A stretch of DNA of 64,000 nucleotides from Agapetus fuscipes (GCA_951799405.1 OX637338.1:8866001-8930000); one strand, 5' to 3'. Counted from the first letter of the stretch, positions 21,580-34,533 are shown. Made by a program: numbers and translations. Notes: generated from the sequence alone by a model not told the origin.

Positions 21580-23825
21580 CTATAAATTGTACTTTATATT
21601 ACTCTTGCAAAGATATTAAGGAGGTAGATTTATTAAGCTAAGATTAAAGTAAGCTGTACCATTTTCACATTTTGGAACTATCCAAAATGTGTCATGCAAA
21701 ATTAAAGACGGCAATCTTAGACTTGTTTCGTAAATGATATAAATATATGGAAACACTAGGAACTATTTTCTCATCAATAATATAATCCGTTTAAATTATT
21801 TTCGAAAAAAAAAACTCCTACATTGACTGACGTCATAGAGTTATGCCTTTGACTGACGCCTTTATCTAGTAGAATATGCTCCATATTTTTCTTCCAAAAC
21901 TTTTGCTTAGTGAAATCCTTGCTAAATATTTTCAGCATGTCATCATACCTGCTCAAATCTTCTATCCCCCAATACGAGCGCCTAATTATTCATTCTCTAA
22001 CCTTATTTGGCATACTGGAACAACTAACAAACATGTTGCGAAATGTATCAGGATCCATCAGATATGAAAGTTGATGGAGACGTTATGATAGGGCAGCACG
22101 CCGAGCGAGGAGATCTCGTGACAATGGCCCGGCAGACGCTGCTGCGACCTCGTCTGCACGAAACGTCACCCAGATCGCGATTAGCGGAATATATACAACT
22201 GCTTATGCTGCCCTGATTGTTATGTAAGCCTGTAATCTCATTTAGGGGTCCGGCTAATGAGGGACCGCGACAAGTCTCAGGGTTCCCAACAATCCCGAGG
22301 AAGGTAGGCAGGGCTGTGAAGTTGGAAAGAAGGTAGAAAGGTTTCCAAAGATGTGAAGAGGGTAGGAAGTTTTCGGTTGTCTAGTTGTTTACGTTTTAGA
22401 AGTGAGTTAGACTTCCAAAATATATCATTTACTTTTCAAATATGTAATTTTTTCGCTGGGTTCAAAAAGATCGTCTGCAACAAAACCTGGTAACCGTAAA
22501 TGGGTTTTGTTTTTTGTATTTATTTATATTGACGACTGAAAAGGGTTTTATAGATGAGAAGTAAACAGATGTGTAAAAATAAAAATGAAATGGAAGGAAT
22601 ACAATATACTTACGTAGAAACAAAGTTTAAGAAAAGACCAGAATAAACTATAATCACTAAAGGCACATCATTGTGTTAAGTCACATCAAATAATAACATC
22701 ATTGAATTATTTAAGGTTCCAAATTTTGGGAGAATGAAGCAAAGATTCTCAAGGAGGGAAAAAGGGACGAAGAGTTCTCAAGGGGGGATCAAAAGATGGG
22801 AGTGAAGAAGGTGAGGTGAAGTAGATATGGGTTATACCCGTATTCTCCCTAATCGGACCGTGCAATATTTAGAATTGCCATTTTGTATTTTTGCAAGCAG
22901 TTAATCAAGATGCACGATATGAAATACAAATACTGCAAGAGTTTTGAGTCAATTAAAAATGAGAAAACATGATACAAATTAAAAAATAATGATCATTCGA
23001 TACTGTTACTATCTCACAATGTTTTGAATCATATTCAATTTAGTTTTTATCATTTTCCTACTGTTTTTGTACATATTTGCATATTTGCATTTAAGAGAAA
23101 TAAAACATCATAAGCATGACGCATAGTTTTGAAAATGAAAGTAAAAATAATTGGCGACGAAAAGTGATCGAGATGAAAATGTGGAGGCTTATTGAGGAGA
23201 CTAAAACCCACACCAGGTTGTAGCGCCAATTATGATGAAGTAAAAAAACAGCACAAAATAGATATTTATGCTCATTTAAACGATCTTTCAGAAACATAAA
23301 GATGTCTTTTGACGCAACTCATTAAAACGGCAAAAATTACTTGAAATGCGGACGTTATTCTGTAGTTTATTTTTCTTTGACCAAACTGCCATAATTCACA
23401 CTTATTTGTTTTTAAAATAAAATACTGTTCCGTGTCATGTGATGCTTGCATTAAAAAAAAAAAAAAAACGACTTTCTGAAAGTGAAAAGCTCCGCAATAT
23501 TCTTTCATAATGTTGCAATTAATAACTGGAGTCAGCATTCACTTTAATCAGCGTAAATCTCGTCTGCTGAGACTTTTCTTAGTGAGGTGGCGTTGGCCAC
23601 CTTTAGACATAAATAGTCGGAAACGTGCGGGGCGAGCATCAACTGCATAGCGGGATGTTTGTTTTATATTGTCTCCCACCGCTAATGGACAACTTTATTG
23701 AAATTTATTGAATGGAAGTTAGACGAGTGTGCAGTCAACGTGACAAAATTAAAACTTGATTTCAATTTAAATTCCATAGAGAAAAAACTGTACGCAATAT
23801 AGGATTTAGTTTAGCAAGGGCTGAA
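21580..23825. other. no gene recognised
   Basis: Mostly AT-rich. A GC-richer patch at 22075-22320 (CGAGCGAGGAGATCTCGTG and neighbours) is unlike its flanks and has no open frame of note. It could be conserved non-coding DNA or part of an unknown repeat. Confidence 0.4.
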
Positions 23826-24085
23826 ACTCGCTTATGGTCTAATGATTAACGCTTCGGAATAGTAAATATAGGGTAGTGGGTTAGGTTTACGGCGGAGAAT
23901 AAGTTTATTATTTTAATTAATTCTTCAATGGGTTGATAAATTCATCCACTTTTATCAAAGACCGGTTCCCAGAGGTCCATTTAACCTGAAACGAACTGGG
24001 TCTTGCTTGAGTATTTGCTCTTCTTACAGCGACGACCAAGTTCGCAGAGGGCTTTGGAAGTGTGATACACGAAAAAACTTAATAA
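23826..24085 (+). mobile_element. SINE family A, complete copy
   Basis: A tRNA-like head (23826-23900, A box relic TGGTCTAATGATTAACGC) leads into the GGGTTGATAAATTC segment. The body follows with GACCGGTTCC, ACTGGGTCTTGC, CAGCGACGACCAAG and GAGGGCTTTGG, then an ACGAAAAAACTTAATAAATC tail. The TCGAT part of the B box has decayed. Confidence 0.75.
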
Positions 24086-24089
24086 ATCA

Positions 24090-24890
24090 GTATAATTGAT
24101 ATAATAAAAAGTGTTCAGAATTAAAAATAAACAAATAATAATAAAGCCGAGGGGGTTTCATTATAGTTACCTACTAAAAAGAGTTCATTCGGAGAAACAA
24201 TCAATTTTTGTAAAATGTTTACCTCACAGTGAAATGTTAGCTTTATATAGAAAGGCTTAATGAGTATGAGAATGAGAGAGAAGTGTACAAAAAACCCTCT
24301 TTAGTTGTTTGAAAGATGAAAATATTCTATCATTGTTGACAAATAGGAAACCGGAGTTCGATTCCAACGAACCTAACCATTGTCAGAAATTCATATCTGT
24401 TTTGAGCCAATAGAAATTATTGCTTTACATTCTTTATCAAAAGGACTCAAAAGCCAATGCATTTTGAAAGGTACAAATTGCTCAAATCGGAAATGCAGTA
24501 TATCGTATAGGAACTACATGGAATATTTTCATAGCCTTGCCACAAAACATTGAGAATCTTCATCTGGCATTCTCGAACAGCCGCAAACTTTAAACGAGCG
24601 AGTTTATGTGGTATGTGGGGTGGGGTGGGCATCCCCTCACTCTTTAAAACCTTTTACCATCCTCCCCTAAGCGTGGAAGGGGGGTGAGAAGACTGTTTAT
24701 TTCTTGAAAAAGGCCGGACGTGTTTGGCGGACTTCTGCAGTGCAATCTCTCCAACATACAGACAGCGTTCATAACGAATGCACTTTATTAGGTGCATTCA
24801 GGTTAAGCTGCCAAATTGCAACTTGGATTAATGTTATTACATTTAGACTGAAATGCTATTCTCACATAAAATCCAAACACTTGAATGTAT
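24090..24890. other. no gene recognised
   Basis: AT-rich, with a G-rich patch at 24605-24690 (GTGGGGTGGGGTGGG). No shared repeat. Confidence 0.35.
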
Positions 24891-24892
24891 CT

Positions 24893-25145
24893 TTAATGTA
24901 AGTTTGAAAGATATGTTTGTGTTTAATATTCATATTAAAAATATGCTCATAAGCGTACCCTGCGACTCATGCCCATTTCTCCCGAAACAGTGATGGTATT
25001 GGCATGATGGTGATGATGATGAGTTAGTGATGTCTTTATAGCGCCGTTTCGGAATGTAGTCACTCCAAGGACGCTTATGAAGCTTATTACGCTAGGGAAG
25101 AATACATTTGTTACAAAATGTGTGGTCACCTTCTCGTATTAGTCA
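24893..25145 (-). mobile_element. repeat family C copy, interrupted
   Basis: Decayed family C, minus orientation (GAAAGATATGTTTGTG at left, TGTGGTCACC and TATTAGTCAAG at right). The conserved middle is broken after TGGTATTGGCA by an insert at about 25003-25105. Confidence 0.6.
25003..25105 (-). mobile_element. LINE 3'-end fragment nested in family C
   Basis: Contains (ATG)n at left and TTTATAGCGCCGTTTC, GTCACTCCAAGGACGCTTA at right. The same TAGCGCC ... GTCACTGCAAAGACGCTTA pair recurs at 35305-35345. The (CAT)n tail on the minus strand suggests a LINE 3' end in minus orientation. Confidence 0.45.
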
Positions 25146-28100
25146 AGAAACAATTAACTTAATAAAGCTGATAATTGTATAGCACAATTTTGAATATTTT
25201 TTCTGTTTTTGTTTTGTAAATATCATAGAATCAAAACATACCTTTTTTTTGTAATTCTGCATAATTTTTGAACCCTGATTTTCACTTGAACAATATCATA
25301 GAAATTTTATAAGCTCTTTAGCTAGGAACATCGAGCCTTTAAGGGGAGGTCCGGTAAGCCCCCCGGAATGGAGGACTGTAGGGGGGGAGGGGTTGAGGGA
25401 GACCACTTCAGCTTCACGAAGGTGCCCGCTGTAAAATTTTCCTCTTATATTTGAACTTGTAAAGTACACACACTGCGTTCATAATAATAAAAACTTTCCC
25501 GGCGCGATGTTTATAACTCACGTTCGAAACAAACTATGCGTCGTATAAACCGAGCGGTGTGCTCGCATCGTGCAAAACCATAAAATGTGTGAAAATCTAC
25601 GCGAACTGTGGAGGAGGCAAAGGACCTACACAGTTTTACACCTCTCCATATCCCTTTTTACATTTTGCAATCTCGACAGGCTTCTTGTCGGCTCGAAGTT
25701 TGGAACTGTTTGTGTAGCCGACTGAGCGAGAGACAGAATTTTCGTTTCACATTTTATGACGAAAACTCATCTCAATAATATTGTCTATTTGGTTTCAGAT
25801 ACACGGGAACTACTTAAATGTTGTACGTACGAATTGGTGCACAAAAAAAAAAGTTGAGTCTCAAATAGTTGTAGCGTGCAGGGCCTATCTTTTTTCATAG
25901 GTAAATTTACTAGAAATACACTATCTATTCTATTGAAAAAGTAAGTTTCCTTTTTTTGTAAAAATAATATTTTCTTTTCATCATTTCTGACAACTCTAAG
26001 ATTCGATCAAACTGGTAGTCGGATTCCTGCCCATAAAATAGGCCCTCATTCAATTGAGATTATAACCAGATGAAGCATTTACTACTGAATATATTATTTT
26101 GTTATTCAGGTTATTGTACCCAAAACCGCCTAATATATAAGCGCTGAAGAAGAGTTGAGAGTGCATTATAGCGTGTCTGGATTGTTTCATATACAACAGC
26201 GCACGCAAATATGCACATACTAGAAAACATATGCACATACGTGAAAACACACACTATCACACTTATTTCAACAGTTATAATCATCATTATCTTAAAATAT
26301 TTTGACTAAATACTTATAAAATTGCTGTTACTTAAACATATTATTAAAAAAAAGTGTTTTTCACAAAAACCTTCAACTGAACCTTCATGCATTCGTAGAT
26401 AATAATTATATGGACGTTTAGCATTCTTATCAACCATTGAATCGTTACACATTTACTCTTTACAATCACAATCGTTTGGTACTTAAAAAATGGGTAGGTA
26501 CATAAGTAAGTTTTCCTTTTTAATTGTAATTTGCCGATTTGTGTGACAGCCTGGCAGTAAACTTAGCTAACTGTCCCATATTGTGAAGTGTTTATGTTCG
26601 AGCCATTACGCATTCCATCCATCAATCAAGCAAGCGGGCATACACCTTAGACATTTGTGTTATTATTATAGACAGGTGTGCACTCGCCTTGGGCGCCACT
26701 TCTGATACCAATTATTAATACTTTATGCATGCACTCTAGAGGTTCTAAACTGTCATATAATGGTATAATTATGGATATTCAATATTTCACCATCTTAAAG
26801 GCATAAATGAATAGGTAACTGCTGATTCACTGATTTGAGAAATCGCGGATTTTTTTTCTTGGGGGTAACTTCTCATAGTAAGTGAACATAAGGAAGTGCT
26901 CAAAAAAACTTGTAAACTACAGGATGTTAAGACTTTTGTAGTGTTTTATCTCGTAGAAAATATAAAAAAGGTGCGCTTATCTGAGAAACCCATGTGAACT
27001 TAATAGTCACTAATTAAATTGTGCATATAACTGTGTATAGGAGTATGTGTGTGCAGTTAAGATATTATTTTTTGTCTCTTAATTAAGTAAGAGTCAATTT
27101 AAATACTGTCTTCTTTGGTAGGATAATAAAAAAATAATTGATACTTTGAGGTTCAATAATTCATTCAATGTCAAAGCGATTTTATTGATAAAAGTAAAAA
27201 AAAACAGATACACGACCAGCCTACGTCAAAGTTATCATTTTATAAGTGATGTAAAATAATTGGTAAAATTAAATCGGCGGTCGCGTCTCTCAAAAACTAT
27301 AAAAAATACACTTTATTGTGTAGAAAATACGCGAATCTGACTTATTTATAGGCCGGCACTGTGGTCATTATAAATAAAATATGGCACATTAAATTAAACT
27401 CGATATAACCTCCTTATGAAGCTGGTATGAGCGACACCGCTCGACTGCAGAATAAGGCAGTTTACGAGCTGCCTAGGCGCTTCATAAAATATGTCAGTGC
27501 TATGATCATTCACCAATTAAAATGTATTTTTTCTACACAAATTATGATTCGTGTATCCTTTCGTAGATAAAATGATTTTGGATAGCATTGTTTGTATTTT
27601 TTTAAATAGTTTTTTGGCATCAATACCAGATAATTAATGAACAATTCTACGTAGAATATGACACAACTTCTTGTCGCTTCATGAAAAGGCTTGAGTTTAA
27701 CAAAAAAAAAATATCCCCGAAGATTTATCTTGTAGTTCTTTTTGTGTTCTGTTTTAACGCTCCTAAGGATGATTTTTATAGCTACGATCAGTCCTACATT
27801 ACCTTTCCCTCACAAATGTCTCTCATTTGTTAGGTTGAAGGACGCACAATCACACTTTTTACCATTTTAAGACTAAATTTTCACCGACAAATCTTAACAA
27901 AAAAGTAAACTCTTTCAAACTACAACACACGTAACGTTTTACGAAGGAATATAAATAAAAAAAAGCATTATTTTTTCAAATGGTGGAAGGCCTTTTGAAA
28001 TAATATTTTTCTCAATTTCCTTCAAGGTCAAACGCCCCTACACCTACGTATGACTGTCAAAAGCAAAATGGATGTAAAGTAACTGATTCAAAAGTATGCA

Positions 28101-28785
28101 TCGGTTTGAATTTTTTTTTAAGAGCGGTAGGTAGGTACCTACTACAGTTGAGGAGCTTAACTGGATAAAGATCTAAGCGTATTTTTATAGCGCCTAAAGC
28201 CTAGGCACATCGTGATCTGCCTACCCGTACTTCTACGATATGCCTGCAACATATTCAAGATATGGTTATAAAACACAGGTATCACTCAAGATCAGATATT
28301 TTACTCATTATGTATCAGATATTTTACGTACTCTGTAACAGATAAGTATCACGTATCGGCCGCGCGCTTTGATATCTCAGATTCCGGTCTGCGTTATTAT
28401 CAAATAGTCACGCGTTTTATGCGTTCTGGGTACCTAATTATTTAAATGCAAATATCATAATAATTATATTCCCTATTTTATTAATACACGGCTTTTTTGT
28501 ATCTGCTGTCAACGCATTCTTCATATTATCTACAATAGATTAAACGTCATTTCATACATATCGGTGATTCTCAAGTAGAAAAGCCATGGCTCATCTGCAG
28601 CCTACATTAAATTAGCAATACAAAAAGTCGATGATCCGCAGAAGAGCCATGTATCAAATGTTTTGTGAATTACACTACAAATTTACTACTTCAACGGCAT
28701 GATTTTTTTTGTGTATTTTATACGCAAAAGACGTATTACAAAGCTCATAATAATTATAGTCATGGGGATTTATTTCACATTTGGG
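25146..28785. other. no gene recognised
   Basis: The longest stretch without a shared repeat. GC-richer patches lie at 25320-25440 (G runs near 25380), 25490-25760 and 27420-27480. No frame over 70 codons looks coding. This could be intronic or intergenic host sequence. Confidence 0.4.
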
Positions 28786-28789
28786 ATTT

Positions 28790-28842
28790 TATTTAGTAAG
28801 CCCACATGCAACATGTGTAAGCGTGAACTTACACCTAACTTC
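28790..28842 (+). mobile_element. repeat family C fragment
   Basis: About 50 bases match the 3' half of family C (AAGCCCACATGCAACATGTG, then AAGCGTGAACTTACA). Confidence 0.5.
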
Positions 28843-28844
28843 TA

Positions 28845-29235
28845 AAACTATTATTCATATATTATATCCATTAGGTATCTATGTGAACAACTACAATTAG
28901 TAATGAGTACAAAGAACACAATTAAAGAAGCAGGGGAAATATCTCAAGAAGTAATTTAAGTCCACCTGGCAACAACGAAAAATGAGAAATGATATTAAGT
29001 TGGTTTAAACCTAAGGGTGAAAATTTAAATTTGGAATTCCAAATTTGAATTAGGTATTTGGCGTAGTCAGGGTGGGCGGCGTAGGAAAGCCGGTAGGTAG
29101 GTAATATTTTAAATTTGGAACAGTGTCCGCGGGCGACGTGCGCGCGCGTGCGCACAGGCTGCGCGGGAAACCCCTAATCCTTAGCACACCTGCTGCATAT
29201 GGACGACGCATATTGCCGCAAGGAACAGTACAGAA
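28845..29235. other. no feature recognised
   Basis: Includes a CG-rich alternating purine-pyrimidine run at 29126-29165 (GTGCGCGCGCGTGCGCAC), a possible Z-DNA-prone tract. No coding evidence. Confidence 0.4.
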
Positions 29236-29385
29236 CTACCTTAAGTTTAAAATAATACGTTTCCAACTCAAGCATCTATAGGGAAACTCAAACTCTCTCC
29301 AGAGGCGCTGCTTTATTTCCTATACACATTTTGGTAAACGCCATGGTTGAGTCAAATGTAAAGTATAAATGGGGAACTGTATCGT
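29236..29385. mobile_element. MITE family P copy
   Basis: The right arm is well kept: CTCTCCAGAGGCGCTG, TTTCCTATACACATTTTGG, TAAACGCCATGGTTGAG and AAAGTATAAATGGGG. The left arm (TTCCAACTCAAGCATC) is decayed. Confidence 0.6.
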
Positions 29386-29631
29386 AATACGGGATTGACC
29401 TCAATAAATAATAATGTAATTTTTTCCATAAATAAAATGCTAATAACAGGGGTATTAAATCATAGTAATTGTTGGGTTTCGAGAATTAAACAAATAAATT
29501 AAAACGCACTTCAATTTATCATAAAAATTATCGTTGATTTTTTTAACATTGTACTGAAAATTAAGGACTTAATAGTGATAATGATTAAAAACTGAATAGC
29601 TTAAGTCCTACAGGAGCTTTAAATTTTTGCT

Positions 29632-29975
29632 ACGCAATGCAACTAAGTTGCACATACAAGGCAACTTCTTCGTACCGCATTGTTCCAGAACGGGTCGCTT
29701 GTGGCGAGTGGAACCTATTTATTTGTATAGGTGTACAGGTTTTAAAGTCTGTCCTTACGCCAACCCCTTCATTTGAAGTGAAGGTTTCCCAGCTCCAGAG
29801 GGCACTGGTTCTCATTTATTGTGTAGGCTGGGTGAGCCTTGACGATATTGTATTTTGAATTTGAAATAAATATCGAAACGGGAAATCATTTTCGATAACC
29901 TTGGTGGGAATCGAGTCCTAGCCCTCTGGCATAGAATACAAGTGCTGTACGAACTGAACCATCGACTAAGCTAAA
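29632..29975 (-). mobile_element. SINE family B, near full length
   Basis: Aligns over about 340 bp with the copy at 16055-16395: shared GCAACTAAG at left, GTCGCTTGTGGCGA, TTTCCCAGCT, GAGCCTTG and CGGGAAATCATTTTCGA. The tRNA-like head at right (about 29897-29970) has B box GGGAATCGAGTCC read on the plus strand. It directly abuts a family C copy. Confidence 0.75.
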
Positions 29976-29977
29976 CT

Positions 29978-30212
29978 CTATAATTTGAGATGCAAATATA
30001 TATTAAGATTTAAAATTCATATTAAATGCATGCCCACAAACAGACGTGTAAGTTCGCGCTTGCAAATGCTGAATGTTTAACAATAATTAAAAAACTAAAC
30101 CTCAAATTAACATTATTATGCCCTGCAATTTTCGCAGACCTTCCCTGAAACAGTGGTGACATTGGCAAAGTGAACCATTGTTACAGCATGGGTGGTCAAC
30201 CTCCTACGGATG
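29978..30212 (-). mobile_element. repeat family C copy
   Basis: Tail relic TATAATTTGAGATGC at left. Conserved AAATGCATGCCCACAAACAG, CCTGAAACAGTGGTGACATT and GGGTGGTCAACCTCCTAC follow to the right. Confidence 0.75.
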
Positions 30213-31205
30213 ATAACTTAAAATTATTTAATTCTGCTACCTTTGGTTAATATAATACCACCGACTCTAATGAGTACTGCGTTTCATCTGATATGAGTAC
30301 TTTTCTGTGTTCGTTTTTGAATCAACGAATTATTCCTCGATAAACGGAATGGCAAACGCTTTTGCATATATTTGAGCTTATTGCGCGGATTTGCCCTAAG
30401 CTATAATAATTATGAAGCAATGTGCATTCTCGATGCATTGTCTACCAGATGATACGAACTTCAGCTGGTTCCTGAGCAAGCGGATGCTTTAATTATTACC
30501 CAGGCAGGTGAAAACTAAAAGAGCGGGTACACAACACCGAAAAAAAACTAACAATAACAATTGAGTCCGCACATTCAAAATTTCTCATGGCTGGATTACG
30601 TCACAGGTTGTCGCCCATGGTAAAGAAAAAAAATCCAGAAACTCAAGGATTTACTTTATTTTACAGCATTATGAAACATATGAACAGTAAAATCCGATGA
30701 CACTGTAGGTACTGTTACGTTTCTTCGATGTTATAAACACAGTAGGTACTGTTACGTTTCTTCCGAGGGTCCTTAATTAAAACACAAGTTCAACAAAAGT
30801 TAGCCACACAATTTATTTACACAGACTTTCTTACAATAGATTTATTTTAACAGACTTATTTTAACAGATTTATTTTAACACACTTATTTATTTCGTACAG
30901 ATTACAGTTATTTTACACCATATTGGTCGCCCTAGTAACTAGATATTCCTCTGTGTGAGTGCTTTGAAAGACTACTCGCTCCAGCCGATTGTCACCCTTC
31001 TTATAGCGGAACCTAGGGGCCATTCCAGCAGGCCCTAGAAAGTTCCACCACCACACTTGTATAGAAGATTCTGGACATATTTATTTCTTGAAGAGTCCAT
31101 TTTCTACCCACATACGCACCTTACAACTACAATCGTCTGGGCCAGAACATTCTCTCAAAACACACGTACACCAATAAGCATCTACCAGTGTATTTCGTTA
31201 CAGTA
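30213..31205. other. no gene recognised; two local tandem repeats
   Basis: A unit with GTAGGTACTGTTACGTTTCT occurs twice at 30703-30762. A TTATTTTAACAGA-like unit repeats about four times at 30835-30890. No coding frame is recognisable. Confidence 0.45.
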
Positions 31206-31212
31206 CTTAGTG

Positions 31213-31285
31213 GCATATTTCGGTGTAGGTACGCTGTTTTTGTGTGAATCACACTTTGCAAGCTTGGAAGTCGCTGTAGAAAGAC
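31213..31285 (-). mobile_element. SINE family A fragment
   Basis: Matches the 3' end of family A: GCTGTTTTTGTGTGAATCAC, TTGCAAGCTTGGAAGTCGCT and AAGACCCAATGC. A GTAGGTAC precedes it where other copies have shorter text. Confidence 0.6.
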
Positions 31286-31289
31286 CCAA

Positions 31290-33960
31290 TGCGAAAGCAT
31301 GACAAAATTACTGTTAGGCTAGATTGACCTTTCGGTGTTAACGGAAAGGCACATCAGTTTTCTTTCCAAGGAAGATAATAGTTTTTTCCTCCATTTAATA
31401 ATGATCCCATAACCTTCTGATTACGAGTCCTCTGTGATATTTTATTTTATATGAATGACAATGACACGACAGTGGTCTTCAATTCGGAACTAAAGTCCAT
31501 AGCAAGCATTCAACCAATCCCTCAGTCCCTAGCAACCTGGTCAAGTGGCGTCCCATTTTTTTTCAAGATAAAAATGTCCCGAGTCTATTGTTGTTCTTAA
31601 TAACAATATCATTGTCTATTCATTGCCTGAATATTCAGAAACTGTAAATTGAATTTGCTGTTGTGTGAAATTAAAATCGATTACCAATAGTCCCACGGTC
31701 TCGCCGACATTTTTCACTTTTTTCTTCCATGTTAATATTGTGGAGTTTAGGTATTTTCCGAATTAAATTTTATATTATTTGTCTTGTTTGCCGGAAACCG
31801 AGCCAGATTAGTCGCTCCGGTTTTTATACAAATATTCTAGCTTTTTGTTCGCTTCTAAGTCAACAAAATTTTCACGGATTAAGTTACCTACCTACTTGAT
31901 CAACGCCACGAACAAAATACCTCTCTATAAGTATTCTGTTATAAAATAGAGACAATATTTTGTGCCACCTTTTGACTGTAAATGCAGACAATGAGGCGTT
32001 AGAAATGAAATAAAACGTTAAAAAAAGTAAGAGTAGATTTGTTGGTCTATAATTTCTTTTGCAGATAATATGTATTGAAGTTCACTGTTTATGCACAAAC
32101 GAAAACATGCCCATTCTGAATTTAAGTTCACTCTTACACATTGGCAGGGACGCGCACAGCATTTTTAATATGGGTAGGCAATCGTATAATTTTTTCGATT
32201 CTTGGAAGACAATATATTTTTTCATTGTAAAAATGTTAGCTTTTTATTGAAAGGTTTTTAGAAGCTTAAAATCATTTATTATTGTTTTACAACAATTTAT
32301 GAAGTACGGCAACAACTACTTATTAGATTTTATTAATATCACGGTAGGTGTAAATATTTAGGAAATTTTAGATGTAGACAAACCTACCTACCTAAAGTGA
32401 CTATTACCTACTACGTTTCTCTGAAATCTCTAAAAGATGGGTAGACGGGAAAAAGCGTAAATTTTTTTCAATTTAAAAAAAAAAAATCTTTAGGTACCTA
32501 CCTATCTACTGTGCACTTACAAACATTGTTATAAAAATAATCTGTACTTAAAAATAATGAGATCATACATGGAAAACTAACCTAAAATCATTCAATAAGG
32601 CTTGAAATTAAAGAAGAGAACTTATGGTTATAATTTTTTTTTTTTTTATCTTTCATTGCTTATTGTTCAAAAGTACCTATAAGTAAACAAAAACATTTCT
32701 TTACAAATTAGGCATTAAAAACAACCTTAAGAATTCCGATTAATTTCCAAGATTCCGTAATTTTGTACAATAAAAATTCCCTTTCAAGTAACAGCGTGCT
32801 TAAATTAAATTACCTTCATAATAAAGACGTTTGTTTAAATAAATAAAATAAAATTCTTGCGGTGTTATTCACAGGCAGGAAATCCATTGCTGATCCACTG
32901 CCCGTAGTTAGTTCTCCATACAAAGTGACAATGATCCGTGGGTCACCTGTGGGTTAAATGTTTGTGAATAATAGTGTTGAGGACTAACATGATAAGTGAT
33001 ACAGCCAGATGTGTGGGCAGGGTTACTCATAGATAAAATAGCCGAGGTATTGTCTGTACACAAGCATGGGGAACAGGCACCATTAATAGTTGTCAGAACA
33101 CACTTATAAAGACCTTAGGCCTTTGTGATCCCAGCTGTGACCATTGAAATGACATATAATGTTTGTTAAAAGAATGATTAGAATTTCAGATAAATAAAAT
33201 TAAAAGTTAAGAATTTTATGGATAGCTTATTTTCATTTTTACATTTTTAATGAAACCTTTGTAAATTTTTATTATCACTCGCCTATAAAGATTTTCTTAT
33301 TCGTGTCAGTTGTATGGCAAAAATACGGAAAATCGAAGATAATATATTTTTTTTCTTATGAAAGTAAAACAAACTTGAAAATGTAATAGAAAATCCCAAA
33401 CAGGGATCCCTAATTCCCTAGCACTTTGGTTTTGAATTATTTAAATAAATAAAAACGAAATAAAGTAAATTGAAAATACGGTACGTACCAACTAAGAAAT
33501 AATACAAACAATTGTATATAATGGTAAGTACGTGGTAGATTTTAGATATGTCTGTGAGTTGCAAGAAGCAGGCGTACATTTTACTGTTGAATTTACGGGA
33601 ATGACAGCTTAATCGTACGTATTCATTAAAATTGCTTTATGGTTATTTCATGCGTATTACTTTTGTTAACCAAAAAAAACAATGGCGATACACATATTCC
33701 GTTTGGAAATAATTGTATTTGGCATGAACAAACCTCAAAAAGAATTTCACATTGAATACTAAAATCAGATATTCAAATGAGAAGACATTTTTCACGAAAT
33801 TATCTTTATTTTCTTGGGAAATTAGTGCGCTGGAAATAAAGCTTATTTATTGTGGAAGCCTAGAAGGGGGCGTGGAGTTGAACAATATGTACTTATGTTT
33901 ATAATTATACTGCTTTTTCGTGTACAGTGATAAATTTTATGTGTATTTAAACAAAACTAA
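31290..33960. other. no gene recognised
   Basis: AT-rich. A more balanced patch at 32860-33140 shows no frame or repeat. TAGGTACCTACC-type motifs occur near 32370-32510. Confidence 0.4.
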
Positions 33961-34039
33961 AGCGTATAAGAAGATAGTAGATATAAACCAAAAGTAACAT
34001 GTCTTCTTCTTTAGTTTCACTCCTGGGATTGGTTTGCAG

Positions 34040-34158
34040 CAATTTATTTCTCTTTTCTCCTTCATTCTTCCCTCTCTTGTGCGGCTCTTTTAAGGTCTGC
34101 ATATGATGAGTAGCGCACGTCCACCAACAGATCCTCCAGGTATTCTTGGCGTGGGCGT
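34040..34158 (-). pseudogene. possible LINE C-terminal relic
   Basis: The minus-strand frames show a QEDAHAKNTWR segment resembling the D-R-x-x-W motif near the end of many LINE polymerases. A shifted frame continues as LVDVRYSSYADLKRAAQER. The frame change and lack of a core make this a weak call. Confidence 0.3.
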
Positions 34159-34231
34159 CCTCTTGCATGCCGTAATGGAGGGGATGACCGTGGGGACCAA
34201 GGTCATCCCCTCCATCATGGCATGCAAGAGG
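34159..34231. repeat. perfect-looking 31-bp hairpin
   Basis: Arms 34159-34189 and 34201-34231 are inverted copies with two mismatches and an 11-base loop (CCTCTTGCATGCC ... GGCATGCAAGAGG). GC is well above the surroundings. Confidence 0.85.
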
Positions 34232-34369
34232 AACGAACTTGGAACATTTTTTTTTTAATTTGCAACTTTTTTTCCACGAGAAAACGCCAGCCTTGTATGG
34301 GACTGTCATCTTGAGCAACCAGTTTGTAATCCAAAATATTTATAATAAGGTGAGATTGCGAAAGAATGG

Positions 34370-34533
34370 AACCTGCAGAGTAAGAATAAGAGAAGAGTAG
34401 GTATGTATGAAGAAAGTGATGAAAGAGGTATGCAAGGATAGAAGAAAGTAGAGAGGCATCTGTGGAGGTACCGGATACCCCTAGTAGAACGGCGGCAGGA
34501 TAGAGTAACAGTAACAGCTACGGGTGACGTCAC
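34370..34533 (+). pseudogene. LINE-1w 3' end, plus strand
   Basis: Frameshifted pieces read NLQS, then MKEVCKDRRK and GICGGTGYP, matching the last 40 residues of the ORF at 60627-62218. A GGCGGCAGGATAGAGTAACA stretch with GTAACAG-type tail units follows. Confidence 0.65.
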
